Positions 1-8,794 are shown, counted from the stretch's first letter. The stretch: DNA of 64,000 nucleotides from Paenibacillus selenitireducens (GCF_002021565.1 NZ_MSZX01000010.1:62027-126026); one strand, 5' to 3'. The notes: generated by a model not told the origin, from the letters alone. Made by a program: numbers and translations.

Positions 1-177
1 ATAGAGAGGTGCCAATACCAAGCAATAACTAACTGCAGACCAATAGATTAATGCCCTTAAATCTCCACCTATTGTCTGGCCGAAGCCATACCATAAGGTG
101 TACTTATAGGATAAAAACCCCGTCGTATAAGAGATCATAAAAAGAAGGATAAAAAAAATTATTCGCCGCCCTGGCAT
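1..177 (-). CDS. Membrane protein, truncated by the left edge of the window
   Basis: Only the first 59 codons are present. They begin with the ATG at 177-175, which overlaps the TGA stop of the acetyltransferase gene as TGATG, so the two genes are probably translationally coupled. The visible part has a basic start (MPGRR), a hydrophobic helix rich in Ile, Phe and Leu, an aromatic loop with Tyr and Trp, and the beginning of a second hydrophobic segment. This suggests an integral membrane protein. I do not recognise the family, and no function can be given without the missing 3' part. Confidence that it is a real gene rests on the start overlap and the continuous open frame. Confidence 0.6.
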   Translation of the reverse strand, partial: MPGRRIIFFILLFMISYTTGFLSYKYTLWYGFGQTIGGDLRALIYWSAVSYCLVLAPLY

Positions 178-722
178 CACTTATTTCGCCACTCCTCCTG
201 AGTTAAACCATACATAACCCGATCTAGAAAGCGTCCCTGCAGAAGCTCGTAATCTCGTAACACCCCCTCTTGGATAAAACCTAGCTTTTCTGGAATGGCT
301 CGGCTCTTCTCATTATCGGACGCCACCCCGATTTCCACCTTGTTAAGATTGTAATGAACGAATGCGTGTTGAATAAGTGCTTTGACAGATCTGGATACAT
401 ACCCGTTACCTTCAAATTCTTTTCCTAGCCAGTAACCAATCTCCGTTTTCCGATGATCTTGATCAAGATATAAATATCCAATAGAACCTACGAGTGTCTC
501 TTCGATCCAGATCCCTAACCAATACCCTTCTTCCTTCGCAAATGACATCCGCTTACTTTCGATGAATTTCTTCGAATCCTCTACTTCCCAAGTCATCGTA
601 GGAAATGATAACCACGAACTCAGATGCTCTCGATTCGAATCTATTAATTGGAACAGTGCCTCCGCGTCTCTTGTCTCGAATAATTTCAATGATATGGTGC
701 CATCCACCTGATAAGTAAACAT
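177..722 (-). CDS. GNAT family N-acetyltransferase (RimJ/RimL/YdaF-like)
   Basis: This is a 181-residue cytoplasmic acetyltransferase that would transfer an acetyl group from acetyl-CoA to a protein N-terminus or small amine. The acetyl-CoA pyrophosphate-binding segment is visible as KEFEGNGYVSRSV, preceded by the strand EIGYWLG, and the C-terminal EKLGFIQEGVLRDYE matches the RimJ/RimL/YdaF subgroup. Length is usual for that subgroup. The start at ATG 722 was chosen over a start 13 codons upstream because GAGGGTGG lies a few bases before it. It overlaps the next gene by one base. The acetylated substrate cannot be told from sequence; a ribosomal protein or an antibiotic are both possible. Confidence 0.85.
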   Translation of the reverse strand: MFTYQVDGTISLKLFETRDAEALFQLIDSNREHLSSWLSFPTMTWEVEDSKKFIESKRMSFAKEEGYWLGIWIEETLVGSIGYLYLDQDHRKTEIGYWLGKEFEGNGYVSRSVKALIQHAFVHYNLNKVEIGVASDNEKSRAIPEKLGFIQEGVLRDYELLQGRFLDRVMYGLTQEEWRNK

Positions 723-874
723 CTTTCCACCCTCAATGAGCTCATTTTTTCTTTTACACATCTATTGAATATGTTACACCATGTGGAAATTGTATACAAT
801 TTATATCTTACGAACGCCTAGCAATAACATCCTAATTTCTGCCACAACCTCTCCCTCTTCATGATGTATCCCAG

Positions 875-883
875 TGGTATAAT
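875..883 (+). promoter_or_regulatory. Extended -10 promoter element for the PCYCGCG lipoprotein
   Basis: TGGTATAAT is a consensus extended -10 element (TGnTATAAT) located 37 bases ahead of the TTG start at 920. No good -35 hexamer stands 17 bases upstream, as is usual for extended -10 promoters. A second TATAAT is at 892-897. Confidence 0.5.
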
Positions 884-919
884 GAAATACGTATAATTTG
901 GAAAAAGGAGTGTCCTTCG

Positions 920-1405
920 TTGGTATCAAAATTTGCTCGTATTACCGCTAGTCTAGCCATTCTATCCACACTATTCCTTGCTGGATGCAGCAACAGTTCA
1001 GAATCCCAAGAGCAGCACCACACCGCGAATGGCGATCTACAAGAAAAAACGGGTTCCTTATCGAAGCTGCCGTCATTTCTTGATCAAGCTTCCGAAACGA
1101 TACGTTCTGCCTATGTTACCGCTTCTACGGTCACGGATTCACTCCCCTATATTCCATGTTATTGCGGCTGCGGAGAGAGTGCTGGGCATGAGAGTAATTT
1201 GAACTGCTTCATCGACGAGATTCAAGAAGATGGATCCGTTATCTGGGACGATCACGGAACACGCTGTGGGGTTTGCATGGAAATTGCACTGACGACCGCG
1301 GCATTAAAAGAGAAGGGATTGTCCACTTCAGATATCCGTACCTATATCGATCAGACCTATGCGGAAGGTTACGCTGCGCCAACACCGACGCCCATGCCAT
1401 CATAG
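920..1405 (+). CDS. PCYCGCG-motif lipoprotein
   Basis: A 161-residue exported lipoprotein. The signal peptide has a basic start (VSKFAR), a hydrophobic core and the lipobox LAGC at about residues 20-23, so the mature protein should be anchored to the outer face of the membrane by a diacylglyceryl Cys. The mature part has the PCYCGCG motif at about residues 79-85, followed by further Cys residues in LNCF and RCGVCM. This spacing suggests a metal-binding or redox Cys cluster and defines the PCYCGCG family found in Bacillales. The function of that family is not known to me. The C-terminus is a Pro/Thr tail. The TTG start has the ribosome binding site AAAGGAG. Confidence 0.85.
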   Translation: MVSKFARITASLAILSTLFLAGCSNSSESQEQHHTANGDLQEKTGSLSKLPSFLDQASETIRSAYVTASTVTDSLPYIPCYCGCGESAGHESNLNCFIDEIQEDGSVIWDDHGTRCGVCMEIALTTAALKEKGLSTSDIRTYIDQTYAEGYAAPTPTPMPS

Positions 1406-1459
1406 ATTTGGTTGACTCTATATCACTAACCCTCAACCTACGTTGAAGGGTTATTTGAT

Positions 1460-1488
1460 TTGACGATCGGATAAAATAATGATACGCT
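1460..1488 (+). promoter_or_regulatory. Promoter of the ohrR-like / glutathione peroxidase operon
   Basis: A -35 element TTGACG (1460-1465), a 17-base spacer and a weak -10 element TACGCT (1483-1488) stand upstream of the regulator gene. The predicted transcription start, near 1495, falls at the palindromic operator at 1497-1507. Repression by blocking RNA polymerase is therefore plausible. Confidence 0.5.
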
Positions 1489-1496
1489 AGGCATAG

Positions 1497-1507
1497 CAAT
1501 TAAATTG
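1497..1507 (+). promoter_or_regulatory. Putative OhrR operator
   Basis: CAATTAAATTG, flanked by G and T, matches the core of the operator bound by OhrR in Bacillus subtilis (TACAATTAAATTGTA). It sits just downstream of the -10 element and 43 bases ahead of the gene for an OhrR-like protein, as expected for autoregulation. A weaker CAAT...ATTTGAATT half-site follows it. Confidence 0.65.
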
Positions 1508-1549
1508 TGCGCAATCAGAATTTGAATTACATCCTTATTGAGGTGCTTT

Positions 1550-2008
1550 ATGGAACAGTTATCCGATCATTATCTACGACTAGATCAACAACTTTGCTTT
1601 GCCTTGTATACCTGTGAGAAAGAAATGACGAAGCTGTATCGTCCTCTTCTTGAGGATCTTGGACTCACGTATACACAATACATCACCATGCTGGCTTTAT
1701 GGGAAAAGGATGAGATTTCGGTCAAAACCCTAGGTCAGAAGCTTTTTCTAGATTCTGGGACATTAACTCCTTTACTGAAGCGGCTCGAAGCCTCAGGACT
1801 GCTCCGTCGGGAGCGAGATGCACAAGATGAGCGAGTTGTCATCGTGCGGCTTACGGAGCAAGGTATCGCCATGAAACAACAAGCTTGTGCGATCCCGCTT
1901 CAAATCGTTCATCGAACTCAACTTTCACCTGAAGAACTGATCAAACTCCGTGATGAATTAACCCAATTAACGAACATTCTGAACCAATATACCGAGGAGG
2001 AATCCTAA
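1550..2008 (+). CDS. ohrR: OhrR-like MarR-family peroxide-sensing repressor
   Basis: A 152-residue winged-helix repressor. The N-terminal LRLDQQLCFALY carries the single Cys at about position 17 that in OhrR is oxidised by organic hydroperoxides and releases DNA. The DNA-binding region with LFLDSGTLTPLLKRLE and the wing DERVVIVRLT match B. subtilis OhrR closely by eye. The start at ATG 1550 follows TTGAGGTG; an upstream in-frame TTG at 1538 overlaps that ribosome binding site and was rejected. The stop is one base before the start of a glutathione peroxidase gene, so the pair forms an operon, probably repressed through the operator at 1497-1507. The partner is a peroxidase rather than the usual Ohr protein. 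Confidence 0.85.
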   Translation: MEQLSDHYLRLDQQLCFALYTCEKEMTKLYRPLLEDLGLTYTQYITMLALWEKDEISVKTLGQKLFLDSGTLTPLLKRLEASGLLRRERDAQDERVVIVRLTEQGIAMKQQACAIPLQIVHRTQLSPEELIKLRDELTQLTNILNQYTEEES

Positions 2009-2009
2009 C

Positions 2010-2555
2010 ATGTCCATCTATAATATCCCGTTAGAGACCATTCAAGGCCAAGCAGCCAATACATCCGATTACGATGGCAAGGTACTTATTGTTGTGAATA
2101 CGGCGAGTAAATGTGGGTTTACGCCGCAATACGAGGGGCTTGAAGCACTTTACAAGAAATATCAAGCACAAGGTTTAGAAATTCTAGGCTTCCCTAGCAA
2201 TCAATTCGGTGGTCAAGAACCTGGGGATAACACAGAAGTGGAATCTTTCTGCCAAATCAATTACGGCGTAAGCTTCCCGCTTTTCGCGAAGACGGATGTG
2301 AAAGGCAACGATGCGCATCCACTATACAAAACATTGATCCATGATGCGCCATTTCAAGGGTTTAACACGGAAGACCAAGGCGGTGCGAGATTTCAAGGCA
2401 TGTTCGAGCAAAGAATGCCCGAAGAGTTGAAAACTGATGAGGTAAAGTGGAATTTCACGAAATTCTTAGTGAATCGCCAAGGTCAGGTCGTAAGCCGCTT
2501 TGAATCCTATGCGACACCGGAGAGCTTGACAGCCGATATCGAGAAATTGCTATAA
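2010..2555 (+). CDS. Glutathione peroxidase-family thiol peroxidase
   Basis: A 181-residue cytoplasmic peroxidase that reduces hydrogen peroxide or organic hydroperoxides. In bacteria without glutathione, such as most Bacillales, these enzymes usually take electrons from thioredoxin or bacillithiol. The active site is NTASKCGFT with the peroxidatic Cys35, then the conserved Gln in SNQFGGQEP and Trp in KWNFTKFLV, which complete the catalytic triad. The protein uses Cys, not selenocysteine. The ribosome binding site GAGGAGG lies inside the end of the ohrR-like gene. Co-transcription with that regulator suggests induction by organic peroxides. Confidence 0.92.
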   Translation: MSIYNIPLETIQGQAANTSDYDGKVLIVVNTASKCGFTPQYEGLEALYKKYQAQGLEILGFPSNQFGGQEPGDNTEVESFCQINYGVSFPLFAKTDVKGNDAHPLYKTLIHDAPFQGFNTEDQGGARFQGMFEQRMPEELKTDEVKWNFTKFLVNRQGQVVSRFESYATPESLTADIEKLL

Positions 2556-2570
2556 TACGCAGAACATATC

Positions 2571-2607
2571 AAAAAGACGCATTCGATGAGATCGATTGCG
2601 TCTTTTT
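2571..2607. terminator. Bidirectional intrinsic terminator
   Basis: A GACGCA/TGCGTC stem extended by TCGAT/ATCGA around a GAG loop, with A5 before and T5 after. It lies between convergent genes and can end transcription of both the peroxidase and the metallophosphoesterase. Confidence 0.85.
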
Positions 2608-2613
2608 ATTTAT

Positions 2614-3747
2614 CTATTTCTTCTCATGGAAATGTAATACGATCTCAATCACTTCCGAACGACTGGCTAGTCGGATCGGCGGCCCCCAGCTACCAAAGCC
2701 TGAGGAGACAATGACATGCATCATTCCTTTTTGCATATAACCCCAATCCAGCTCGAACAAGCGGCGCGTAATCCAATGATTCGGAGCAAATTGTCCGCGA
2801 TGGGTATGGCCCGATAACAAGAGATCTGCCCCTGCATGGGCTGCTTTATCAAAATGATATGGCTGGTGATCCATCACAATAATCGGCTTCGAATGATCTA
2901 ATGGCGCTAATAAGGCTTCGATTCCTGCTCTTCCTTCGGGATCCATACCCTCCGCAGCTTTATCTTTTCGCCCAACGACATAGAACAAATTGTCCACGAG
3001 GACGGTCTCATCACGCAACACTTGAATGCCAATCTTCTTCATTTCTTTCACATACTGCTCGATATGTCCGCCGTAATACTCATGATTTCCCAATACAGCA
3101 TATACACCAAGGCGCGCATGTAATTGTTTCATCACCTTGGCCATGTTATTGCGCATGAACGGTTCAATATCATCATCGATCACGTCACCGGGCAATAAAA
3201 TAAGATCGGGTTGCATCGCTCGCATGTGCAGGATCAGACGTCGCAAATGTCTTTTGCCGACAATATTTCCGAGATGAATATCCGAAGCAACCAGGATGCG
3301 TAGTTCTTTTAGACCCCCGGCAATCTTCGGTACTTCTAACTCGTAAGTACGTTTGACTGTCGACCAGGCATTCCATGATCCGCGCAGCAGAAGCGCAATG
3401 AGCACGATACCCACAATTCCGCTCAGAAATGGAACATAAGATGTACTCGCGATGCCTGCAAGATGCAAGAACCATGCCACAAGGTCTGTGATGGGCAGCA
3501 GAATAACTGCGAACTCTAGAACCGCAATATAATACGAGCCAACGACCTTCAAGCCTCTACCTAACGGACCCGGCACCAGTCGAAATCTTCCGATGAGATA
3601 AGATAATGCTACGACCCAGAACAAAATCCAATACAACGTACCCGCCAGCGGTACATCATAAAAAGACAACAACCAGTTTCCATGCCAGCCCACATACAGA
3701 TTAATGATAATAAACGTAATTACGACAGGAATAAACCTCAACGACAT
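2614..3747 (-). CDS. Membrane-anchored metallophosphoesterase
   Basis: A 377-residue protein. The first about 135 residues contain four predicted transmembrane helices. They are followed by a calcineurin-like phosphoesterase domain with the metal-binding motifs SDIHLG (about residue 155), GDVIDDD, GNHEYYG and GHTHRGQ in the expected order. The two-metal site would hydrolyse phosphomonoesters or phosphodiesters. Related Bacillus proteins are YkuE and YpbG, and some homologues act on cell-envelope lipids or nucleotides, but the substrate here is unknown. The gene ends at a shared bidirectional terminator and is 18 bases from the neighbouring kinase-fold gene, so the minus-strand genes back to 5793 may be one operon. 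Confidence 0.87.
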   Translation of the reverse strand: MSLRFIPVVITFIIINLYVGWHGNWLLSFYDVPLAGTLYWILFWVVALSYLIGRFRLVPGPLGRGLKVVGSYYIAVLEFAVILLPITDLVAWFLHLAGIASTSYVPFLSGIVGIVLIALLLRGSWNAWSTVKRTYELEVPKIAGGLKELRILVASDIHLGNIVGKRHLRRLILHMRAMQPDLILLPGDVIDDDIEPFMRNNMAKVMKQLHARLGVYAVLGNHEYYGGHIEQYVKEMKKIGIQVLRDETVLVDNLFYVVGRKDKAAEGMDPEGRAGIEALLAPLDHSKPIIVMDHQPYHFDKAAHAGADLLLSGHTHRGQFAPNHWITRRLFELDWGYMQKGMMHVIVSSGFGSWGPPIRLASRSEVIEIVLHFHEKK

Positions 3748-3765
3748 CCCAACTCTCTACCCACT

Positions 3766-4767
3766 TTATACAGTTGCCTCAATAAATTCCTTGATACGCT
3801 GGTTATGAATGTGAAGCATCCTCAATCCTTTTGCGGCATCTTGAATTTGTTCAACTAATACCTCACTACGATCTACTTGATCAAAATAGCGACCGAGAAA
3901 GTGCACGAATACATCCAACTTTCGGAGCTGAATCAAAAATGGCATGGCCCGTCTCTCTTCTTCCGACAGTTGTATGACGGACCGATAACCACGCAAGAAA
4001 GCATCGATCGCATCCCACGCAGGTTCTTCCACCAGCATCCCGGATAACACAACGGCAGGCTCCATGGCTCGCAGATCCAAGGTACAGAATTCAAAGTCTA
4101 ACACAGCGCTTATCTCTAACTGCTTCTGCTCATGTACCAATAGATTCGAATCATTGACATCTCCATGCACAAGCTGATGCGGCAATGCACGCAATTCGGG
4201 TACATGTGCCCGGAAATTCATAAGTGCGCTATAGATCTCTTTCAATTCATCCGCTTGATCCTCAAATGGAGCTGGAGGAGTGAGACAGAATGCCGCAATT
4301 TTCTCCTGTGAACAGGTAGGATGGGCTGAATCCAGCTCATAATAAGGTGGATAGGCCGGCGGTACGGATACTTGTACATTCGCAAGTGCTTTTGATAATA
4401 TCCCCATAACTTGTCCTTTAGAGTATGCTGTTTCCTTCAACATCCCATTCGGTCTGACACCAGGCAAATACCTGAACATACACGCATAACGTTCAGACCC
4501 ATCCTCCACGAGCACATACGTATCTCCCTCGACAGTTCGCATAGGAATCGGTGTTGCGACAGGTAACTGACATGTATCCAGCGCTAACAGCACTTCATGC
4601 TCGAACCGAATCTTCGCAGACTCTCGGTGCGTCTCATAAATCCGAAGGACATAACGTCCCTCTTCCGTCTCCACATATCTTGTTGTATTGTTCCATCCCG
4701 TCTCACCTGATTGCACTTGGTAATGGGTGTGGGGGAAAAATCTCGATACAATGTGATCAAAAGGCAA
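3766..4767 (-). CDS. Phosphotransferase of the aminoglycoside/homoserine kinase fold
   Basis: A 333-residue cytoplasmic APH-fold enzyme. The catalytic loop HGDVNDSNLL (about residue 205) contains the Asp base and Asn metal ligand, and DFEF about 20 residues later carries the second metal-binding Asp. The N-terminal lobe has VLRIYE, with the family's beta-strand pattern. The size and the text around HGD resemble homoserine kinase type II and spore-coat CotS-like kinases. The start codon is TTG at 4767, preceded by AAAGGAG. It lies 24 bases after the luciferase-like gene. The substrate cannot be assigned; calling it an antibiotic-resistance gene would be unjustified. Confidence 0.78.
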   Translation of the reverse strand: MPFDHIVSRFFPHTHYQVQSGETGWNNTTRYVETEEGRYVLRIYETHRESAKIRFEHEVLLALDTCQLPVATPIPMRTVEGDTYVLVEDGSERYACMFRYLPGVRPNGMLKETAYSKGQVMGILSKALANVQVSVPPAYPPYYELDSAHPTCSQEKIAAFCLTPPAPFEDQADELKEIYSALMNFRAHVPELRALPHQLVHGDVNDSNLLVHEQKQLEISAVLDFEFCTLDLRAMEPAVVLSGMLVEEPAWDAIDAFLRGYRSVIQLSEEERRAMPFLIQLRKLDVFVHFLGRYFDQVDRSEVLVEQIQDAAKGLRMLHIHNQRIKEFIEATV

Positions 4768-4791
4768 CTTTATTCTCCTTTACCCCCATGA

Positions 4792-5793
4792 TTAGAGTCC
4801 GAACGCCTCCGCAATAAGACGATAGGAACGAACACGCGCTTCGAACTGATGAACGGGTGAAGCAATCATGATCTCTTTCGTCTGGTAGCGCTCACTCACC
4901 GCGATAATACCTTCTTTTACCTGCTGCGGTGTACCCACGATACTCCGATGGCGTCTCTGTTGAAGACGAGCTTCATCATATTCAGTATACGGGAAGTTAA
5001 GCGCCGTTTCTACGGAAGGGAACGTAGATAACTCCATCCCTTTCTCTAATTGTAAAAAGAATAGCGCTGTACTTGTCGCAAGCTTCCGTGCTTCTTCTTC
5101 CTCTTCTGCACAGATTGCCATGACACAAACCAACGGTTTTGGCTGGTCATATAAGTCCGAAGGCTGGAAGTGATTCAAGTAATGCTGCATCGCGATTTCC
5201 CCACCCGGTACGCCGAAGAATTGCGCATAGGCAAATGGCAGACCTTGTTGAGCTGCAATTCGAGCACTACCGTCACTTGAACCCAATAACCACATTTCTG
5301 GCGCGGTGGATAGGATCGGCGCTGCGGATAACTTCGCAAATGGATGATTGGGCGGTAAGTTATCATGCAAATACCCTTTCAAATCCTCCACTTGATTCGG
5401 ATATTGATCGATTCCAGCATACATACCTGATTGTAGAGCTCTTGTTGATAACGGCATTCCGCCCGGGGCACGCCCTAATCCCAGATCAATTCTGCCTGGA
5501 TGCAAAGCTTCCAGCAATCGGAAGTTCTCCGCCACTTTATAAGGACTATAATGGGAGAGCATGACACCGCCGGAACCGACACGGATTCGTTCCGTGGATG
5601 CTGCTAGATGTGCCAACAAGACCTCTGGGCTGGATTGAGCCAAAGCTTTTGAGCCATGATGTTCGGACACCCAGAATCTAGCATATCCCAGCTTCTCAGC
5701 TTCTTGGGACAAACGTGTTGTCTCCTGTAATGTTTCGAGGGCTGTCTGCCCTTCACCAATATGGGAATGATCTAATACACCTAATTTATACAT
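4792..5793 (-). CDS. Luciferase-like (LLM-class) flavin-dependent oxidoreductase
   Basis: A 333-residue TIM-barrel flavin enzyme of the bacterial luciferase superfamily. The opening YKLGVLDHSHIGEG, then ARFWVSEHHGSKALAQSSPE and RIRVGSGGVMLSHYSPYKVAE, with GRIDLGLGRAPGG for phosphate binding, are the signature of the MsnO8 group. Such enzymes use FMNH2 supplied by a reductase to hydroxylate or cleave organic compounds. No reductase gene is adjacent. The ATG start follows GAGGTG. Transcription probably continues into the phosphotransferase gene. The natural substrate is unknown. Confidence 0.88.
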   Translation of the reverse strand: MYKLGVLDHSHIGEGQTALETLQETTRLSQEAEKLGYARFWVSEHHGSKALAQSSPEVLLAHLAASTERIRVGSGGVMLSHYSPYKVAENFRLLEALHPGRIDLGLGRAPGGMPLSTRALQSGMYAGIDQYPNQVEDLKGYLHDNLPPNHPFAKLSAAPILSTAPEMWLLGSSDGSARIAAQQGLPFAYAQFFGVPGGEIAMQHYLNHFQPSDLYDQPKPLVCVMAICAEEEEEARKLATSTALFFLQLEKGMELSTFPSVETALNFPYTEYDEARLQQRRHRSIVGTPQQVKEGIIAVSERYQTKEIMIASPVHQFEARVRSYRLIAEAFGL

Positions 5794-5869
5794 GGATGTT
5801 CACCTCTTCTTCTGTTAGTTTAAATCATTCGCCAACAGTTGTCACGTTAACTATTTAGTAGACGAACAA

Positions 5870-5907
5870 AAATAAGCAGCCCATCCCTAGGGTAGGGAGG
5901 ACTGCTG
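5870..5907 (-). terminator. Intrinsic terminator after the MFS efflux gene
   Basis: Reading the minus strand, a GCAGCAG/GCTGC stem with an inner TCCCTA/TAGGGA arm is followed by TTATTTTTG. It lies 15 bases past the MFS stop codon. Confidence 0.7.
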
Positions 5908-5921
5908 CTAAATCTTTTGTA

Positions 5922-7412
5922 TTAGTGTCCCATCATCATGGTTGCGTTCGGATTCTCTCCACTTTCGGATGGTTCTGACACGCCATCTTCGCCGCCACCG
6001 CTCTTCGGTTTACGAAGAATAATGGATAATAGCGCACCAAACATGGCAATCGCCATCGTCAATAAGAAGGTATCTGTAAATCCAGATACGGTTCCTTGGA
6101 GTGGATTTACACCTTCCGCGATATGCGTTGTCGTACGAGAAGTGAAAAACCCGGTTAACCCTGCTACTGCGAATGATGTCATCACTTGCTGCGCCGCCGT
6201 TGTTAACGGGGTCACGCGATTAACAAGATGACGCGGAGCTGATTGCAGGACATGTGTATTAATGGCCATCATGGAAAGACCCATACCAGCGCCCATTAAG
6301 GCTAGTGGTAAAATGACCATGCCAAGACCCGTTTCCAATGTAATTCGGGATAACAAGTATAATGCGACAGAAATAATGCCTAATCCCGTAATCGCTAATG
6401 GACGTGCTCCATACTTATCGAAAAGCTTCCCGCCGATCGGCATAAAAATTCCGGAAGCTAATGCTTGAGGAAGTAAAATTAATCCTGTCTCGACTGGCGT
6501 ATATCCTTTGACTTGTTGTAAGAAGATCGGCATCAGAATAATCGCGCCAAATAAGGCAATTTGAGATACCCATGAGATGATAACTCCCCGCGTAAAATCA
6601 GACGATCCGAACACGCGCAATTCAAGCAATGGTTGTTTGTGACGCAATTCAACGATGATGAATAACAACAGCGCCACGCCACCTACGATAAGACCCGTAA
6701 TAGCCTGTGTAGACGTCCAGCTCTTCCCGCCTTCATTCACAGCATACGCTAATGAAGCAAACGCAATTGGTGCCAGAATAATTCCAAGCAAATCTAATGA
6801 AGGAACGGTCTTCCGTTCGATCTTCGGCAAATACTTCAACCCAACTAAGATAGCAATAATACCAATTGGAAGGTTAATCAAGAAAATCCAGTGCCAGGTG
6901 ACGTACTGAACGAAATAACCCGATAATACAGGTCCTAACGCAGGTGCTAGCAGCATTGGTACACCGAGCATCCCCATGATGGAACCCATCTTCGCAGGAG
7001 GCGCAAGTCTAAACACCATAGCCATCCCGATTGGTGATACCATACCTCCGCCGATCCCTTGAATAATTCGATAAACAATTAATTGTTCCGGCGTTGTTGC
7101 AAGCGAACATAATAAAGATCCGAGCGTGAACAAAGCAATTGTAACCAGAAACACTTGCTTCGCACCAAATCGGTCGACCATCCATCCTGCTAAGGGAATA
7201 ACAGCAGATAATGCTAACGTGTAGCCTGTGATGGTCCATTGAATTGTCGACAATCCCGTATTAAAATCTTCTACGAACTTAGGAATTGCGACATTGACAA
7301 CCGTGCTGTCCAGAATAACCATAATCATTCCGATAATGACAGCAAGAAGTGGCCCTATAATGGCCTTTAATGAGAACTCTTGTTGACTCGTATCTCCTTG
7401 AAGTGTCGCCAT
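5922..7412 (-). CDS. DHA2-family (EmrB/QacA type) MFS multidrug efflux transporter
   Basis: A 496-residue transporter with about 14 predicted transmembrane helices, the usual number for DHA2 drug:proton antiporters. Motif A is GWMVDRFGAKQVF in loop 2-3 and the antiporter motif C is LLAPALGPVLSGYF in helix 5. The Asp in ILDSTVVNVAIP in helix 1 is typical of EmrB/QacA proteins. It should export lipophilic compounds using the proton gradient. The start is ATG 7412 with AGGAGAGG ahead of it, 34 codons inside the longest frame. The C-terminus is a Gly/Glu/Asn-rich tail. The compounds exported are not predictable. It ends at its own terminator. Confidence 0.9.
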   Translation of the reverse strand: MATLQGDTSQQEFSLKAIIGPLLAVIIGMIMVILDSTVVNVAIPKFVEDFNTGLSTIQWTITGYTLALSAVIPLAGWMVDRFGAKQVFLVTIALFTLGSLLCSLATTPEQLIVYRIIQGIGGGMVSPIGMAMVFRLAPPAKMGSIMGMLGVPMLLAPALGPVLSGYFVQYVTWHWIFLINLPIGIIAILVGLKYLPKIERKTVPSLDLLGIILAPIAFASLAYAVNEGGKSWTSTQAITGLIVGGVALLLFIIVELRHKQPLLELRVFGSSDFTRGVIISWVSQIALFGAIILMPIFLQQVKGYTPVETGLILLPQALASGIFMPIGGKLFDKYGARPLAITGLGIISVALYLLSRITLETGLGMVILPLALMGAGMGLSMMAINTHVLQSAPRHLVNRVTPLTTAAQQVMTSFAVAGLTGFFTSRTTTHIAEGVNPLQGTVSGFTDTFLLTMAIAMFGALLSIILRKPKSGGGEDGVSEPSESGENPNATMMMGH

Positions 7413-7547
7413 GCATTTGTCCTCTCCTCTATTGTTTTTTCCTATCCATTGTTCATTATAAGGTTTCAACTTGAGAAAGCAAACAATTTGTGCGCTGTCT
7501 GTACAAAAAATCACACAAGAAGTACAAACATCACATCAACCGTTGAT

Positions 7548-7934
7548 TTAGCCTACTTTCCCTAACAATAAACTAATGATAAGAATAACAAAGACCAACG
7601 ACGTAATTCCGATATAGAGGCTGTCTTTCGCCTTGACAAAGACAAGAACAGTGATCCCCACACGGAGTATCGGCGTCAGGATCAATAAGAATAATCCGAT
7701 TAACATGACGGCAAAAGGTTTGCCTTGAACAGCGCCTTCAAACATCTCCATGAGTGTTGTAGGGTAGACATCTCCTGGATAACCGCTATCCCCCGAGATC
7801 AGGAACCACAGGATTCCCACAAGAATAACAAAACCGCTGCACAATACACCGATCCGTAAAACGCGACTTACGAACAGCTCTGCTGTAAAGATTTCCTCTT
7901 GCATTTTTTGTTCATTGGTTGGGTTCGTACTCAT
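7548..7934 (-). CDS. DUF1634 membrane protein
   Basis: A 128-residue protein with a hydrophilic N-terminus and three predicted transmembrane helices. The segment LRVGITVLVFVKAKD and the helix order match my recollection of the DUF1634 family. Family members are often encoded next to TauE/SafE exporters, as here, where the start codon overlaps the end of the exporter gene by four bases. The tight coupling suggests a subunit or accessory factor of that exporter. No enzymatic motif is visible. Confidence 0.75.
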   Translation of the reverse strand: MSTNPTNEQKMQEEIFTAELFVSRVLRIGVLCSGFVILVGILWFLISGDSGYPGDVYPTTLMEMFEGAVQGKPFAVMLIGLFLLILTPILRVGITVLVFVKAKDSLYIGITSLVFVILIISLLLGKVG

Positions 7935-8770
7935 ATCTTAATGCCAACCCCCTGTAGAATCATTTGGATCGCGACATAAGCCATCACCGGAATGAATATT
8001 TTACGAATCGTTTTACTTTTCAATCGTTGCATGATTCTCGCCCCAATTGTTGCACCCACTAAAACACCAATGGCGACGGGTGCCGCATAGAACGGATTAA
8101 TGTCTCCCCGGAATAAATAGACCCCCGCACTTGCGGCTCCTGTAACACCCATCATGAAATTACTTGTTGCACTGGATACTTTTAACGGTAATTTCATGAA
8201 CACATCCATCGCCATAACTTTAAAGCTCCCGCTACCGATCCCAAGCAACCCGGAAATCACGCCAGCACCATACATCACACCAAATCCGCCGTATACCCGA
8301 TCTACATTATATTTGACCGTTTTCTGGAGGGCTTTATCATAATACTCTCCCTGCAGGTTTAATTTCTCTGCCAGCGGGTCCAACTTCACTTCCTGCGGAA
8401 GCTCATCTTTCGTCTTCTTCACCATCGCGTAAGCCGAGTACAGCAATAATAAACCAAAAATCATATACAATACATTCGGCGCCACTAATCCTCCGATAAA
8501 AGCTCCCGTGATGGCCCCCACCGTCGTGGCCACTTCCAAGAACATACCGACGCGCAAATTTGTAATACGATCTCGTATGTATGCAATGGCAGAACCACTA
8601 GAAGTTGCAATAACCGATATAATACTGGCTCCGATCGCGGTCTTAATATCCACGCCAAATAGCAGTGTTAATGCCGGCGTAACGACGATACCTCCACCTA
8701 GTCCCAGTACCGCGCCAACAATACCAGCTAAGATGGCAATACCAAAAATTTCAATCATCATCGATGTCAA
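7931..8770 (-). CDS. TauE/SafE-family sulfite or organosulfur exporter
   Basis: A 279-residue permease with about eight predicted helices in two repeated halves. Each half has a Gly-rich motif: GAVLGLGGGIVVTPAL near the N-terminus and GVISGLLGIGSGSFKV after the central loop. This internal duplication defines the TauE/SafE (DUF81) family, members of which move sulfite, sulfoacetate or related anions across the membrane. The central loop (about residues 118-160) is hydrophilic and charged. The TTG start at 8770 has GGGGGAG seven bases upstream. The cargo is unknown; no sulfur-metabolism genes are nearby. Confidence 0.85.
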   Translation of the reverse strand: MTSMMIEIFGIAILAGIVGAVLGLGGGIVVTPALTLLFGVDIKTAIGASIISVIATSSGSAIAYIRDRITNLRVGMFLEVATTVGAITGAFIGGLVAPNVLYMIFGLLLLYSAYAMVKKTKDELPQEVKLDPLAEKLNLQGEYYDKALQKTVKYNVDRVYGGFGVMYGAGVISGLLGIGSGSFKVMAMDVFMKLPLKVSSATSNFMMGVTGAASAGVYLFRGDINPFYAAPVAIGVLVGATIGARIMQRLKSKTIRKIFIPVMAYVAIQMILQGVGIKI

Positions 8771-8794
8771 ATGTTTTCTCCCCCTCGAATTCGT

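Noticed and set aside
3766-4767. Aminoglycoside resistance kinase
   Set aside because: The APH fold is shared by homoserine and spore-coat kinases; no resistance-specific residues or mobile context were seen.
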